Source of the DNA: G965220075 sp965220075
Lineage (GTDB): Bacteria > Chloroflexota > UBA11872
Assembly (NCBI GenBank): GCA_965220075.1
Contig: OZ244806.1
Coordinates: 1,178,001-1,242,000 of the forward strand
Length of the DNA: 64,000 nucleotides
Reading direction: 5' to 3'
Shown: positions 63,273 to 64,000 of the stretch, piece by piece
Numbering within the stretch: the stretch's first letter is position 1
Layout: each line of letters begins with the position of its first letter
Position numbers and translations under genes: made by a program
Notes under the pieces: generated by a model
What the model saw: only the letters and a program-made list of their open reading frames with translations
The model's database searches: none
Told to the model about the DNA's origin: nothing

Positions 63273-64000
63273 TTGACTGACTACGCGAATCCAAGTGCGC
63301 TGGTAGACACGCAGTGGGTGGCTGAGCACGGCGCCGATGAGGGCGTCCGCCTGGTCGAGGTTGACGTCGACACAACCTCGTATGAAGCCGGCCACGTCGA
63401 GGGTGCGGTCGGTTGGAACTGGCAGACCCAACTCTCCGATCAGCTGCGGCGCGACATAGCGGACGGCGAGCAGTGGGGGCAGCTGCTGGGGGCCTCTGGG
63501 ATCGACAACGACACCCAGGTCATTCTCTACGGGGATAACAACAACTGGTTTGCCGCTTTCGCCTATTGGCTGTTCAAGCTCTACGGTCATGACAACGTGG
63601 CGCTGATGAACGGCGGCAAGGTCAAGTGGCAGAAAGAAGGCCGCCCCTTCATAACGGACGCGCCGATGCTGGAGACGGCCTCGTACGCCGCCTCAGAGCC
63701 CGATCCCAGCCTGCGCGCGCACCAGCCCGAAGTCGCGGCGTTGCTGGGCGATGCGGACGTGACCCTGATCGACGTCCGTTCGCCGGCCGAGTTCTCGGGT
63801 GAGGTGATGGCCCCGCCAGGGCTGCCCGAGACGGCACAGCGCACGGGCCGCATTCCGGGCGCGGCCAACGTCCCTTGGGCCTCCTCCGTCAACGAGGACG
63901 ACGGCACCTTCAAATCGCCGGATGAGCTGCAAGCTATCTACGGCGAGCGGGGCGCGACGGCCGACCGTGACGTCGTCGCATACTGCCGGATCGGCGAACG
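63273..64000 (+). CDS. Thiosulfate/3-mercaptopyruvate sulfurtransferase, tandem rhodanese (3' end cut off)
   Basis: Transfers sulfur from thiosulfate or mercaptopyruvate to a thiophilic acceptor such as cyanide or a protein thiol. I translated it from TTG 63273, which has AAGGAGA at 63259-63265. The inactive N-terminal rhodanese domain has VEVDVDTTSYEAGHVEGAVG and NNWFAAFAYWLFKLYGHDNV, followed by NGGKVKWQKEGRP. The C-terminal domain begins IDVRSPAEFSGEV, then GRIPGAANVPWAS, and reaches VVAYCRIGER with the catalytic Cys at about base 63980. The frame is open at the window edge. It resembles the mycobacterial CysA/SseA type. Confidence 0.92.
   Translation, partial: MTDYANPSALVDTQWVAEHGADEGVRLVEVDVDTTSYEAGHVEGAVGWNWQTQLSDQLRRDIADGEQWGQLLGASGIDNDTQVILYGDNNNWFAAFAYWLFKLYGHDNVALMNGGKVKWQKEGRPFITDAPMLETASYAASEPDPSLRAHQPEVAALLGDADVTLIDVRSPAEFSGEVMAPPGLPETAQRTGRIPGAANVPWASSVNEDDGTFKSPDELQAIYGERGATADRDVVAYCRIGE

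Overview
The window is a dense, high-GC (roughly two-thirds G+C) bacterial chromosome segment. About 58 protein genes lie on both strands, many with ATGA, GTGA or TGATG start/stop overlaps, and GTG and TTG starts are common. I saw no rRNA, tRNA, CRISPR array, phage block or transposase. The gene content suggests a free-living, metabolically broad, high-GC bacterium: OpcA-linked G6PDH, pyruvate phosphate dikinase beside dnaG, PlsY-type acyltransferases, and many catabolic singletons such as phytanoyl-CoA dioxygenase-like, LUD/CCG, FIST and amidohydrolase genes. Chloroflexota is my best guess, but this is inference; Actinomycetota cannot be excluded without a phylogeny.

Region by region: (1) 1-4843 is a pentose-phosphate block: rpiB (cut by the window edge), tal, a palindromic repeat patch, zwf and opcA. 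(2) 5070-8610 is a tandem pair of ABC half-exporters. (3) 8807-16411 holds a cupin, a small unknown, thioredoxin, dnaG, ppdK and an MFS gene. (4) 16438-21010 on the minus strand carries a TagA/WecG-type transferase, a GT9, a DUF1992 gene, folC and folK. Three 60-bp-spaced repeats lie at the 5' end of folK. (5) 21312-29142 on the plus strand is a surface-glycan or glycolipid operon: SDR sugar-nucleotide enzyme, Wzy/ligase, flippase-like protein, three GT4 enzymes and a divergent PlsY. (6) 29153-34584 on the minus strand is a six-gene unit: phosphoesterase, a second divergent PlsY-like protein, a membrane-anchored unknown, ABC-2 ATPase and permease, and a Gfo/Idh/MocA oxidoreductase carrying a C-terminal NIL domain. 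(7) 34650-48977 is a mosaic of single genes: LarA-like, SLC13/RCK permease, Zn-ADH, MscS, a GHL10-like protein, a PhyH-like dioxygenase, an APH(6)-like kinase, a siroheme-synthase N domain, an unknown ATP-grasp-like protein, a sialidase and a methyltransferase remnant. (8) 49070-60280 is catabolic: cyclase, LutB-LutA fusion, amidohydrolase plus Rieske protein, cupin, FIST protein, a EutA-like/DoeA-like/DSD1-like trio and an MFS transporter. (9) 60477-64000 has a lipoprotein, an MDR dehydrogenase, a 53-residue membrane protein, an unknown, and the start of a tandem-rhodanese sulfurtransferase.

How the genes work together: the first block feeds NADPH and pentoses. Block 5, possibly with block 4, is consistent with making an undecaprenyl- or lipid-linked glycan, flipping it and polymerising it. 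Block 6 looks like an uncharacterised envelope- or lipid-linked export unit. The minus-strand trio at 55675-58820 resembles part of ectoine-type catabolism combined with a D-hydroxyamino-acid lyase. The observations I rate most worth checking are the Gfo/Idh/MocA-NIL fusion, the two divergent PlsY-like proteins in envelope operons, the EutA/DoeA-like trio and the repeat-built folK leader.
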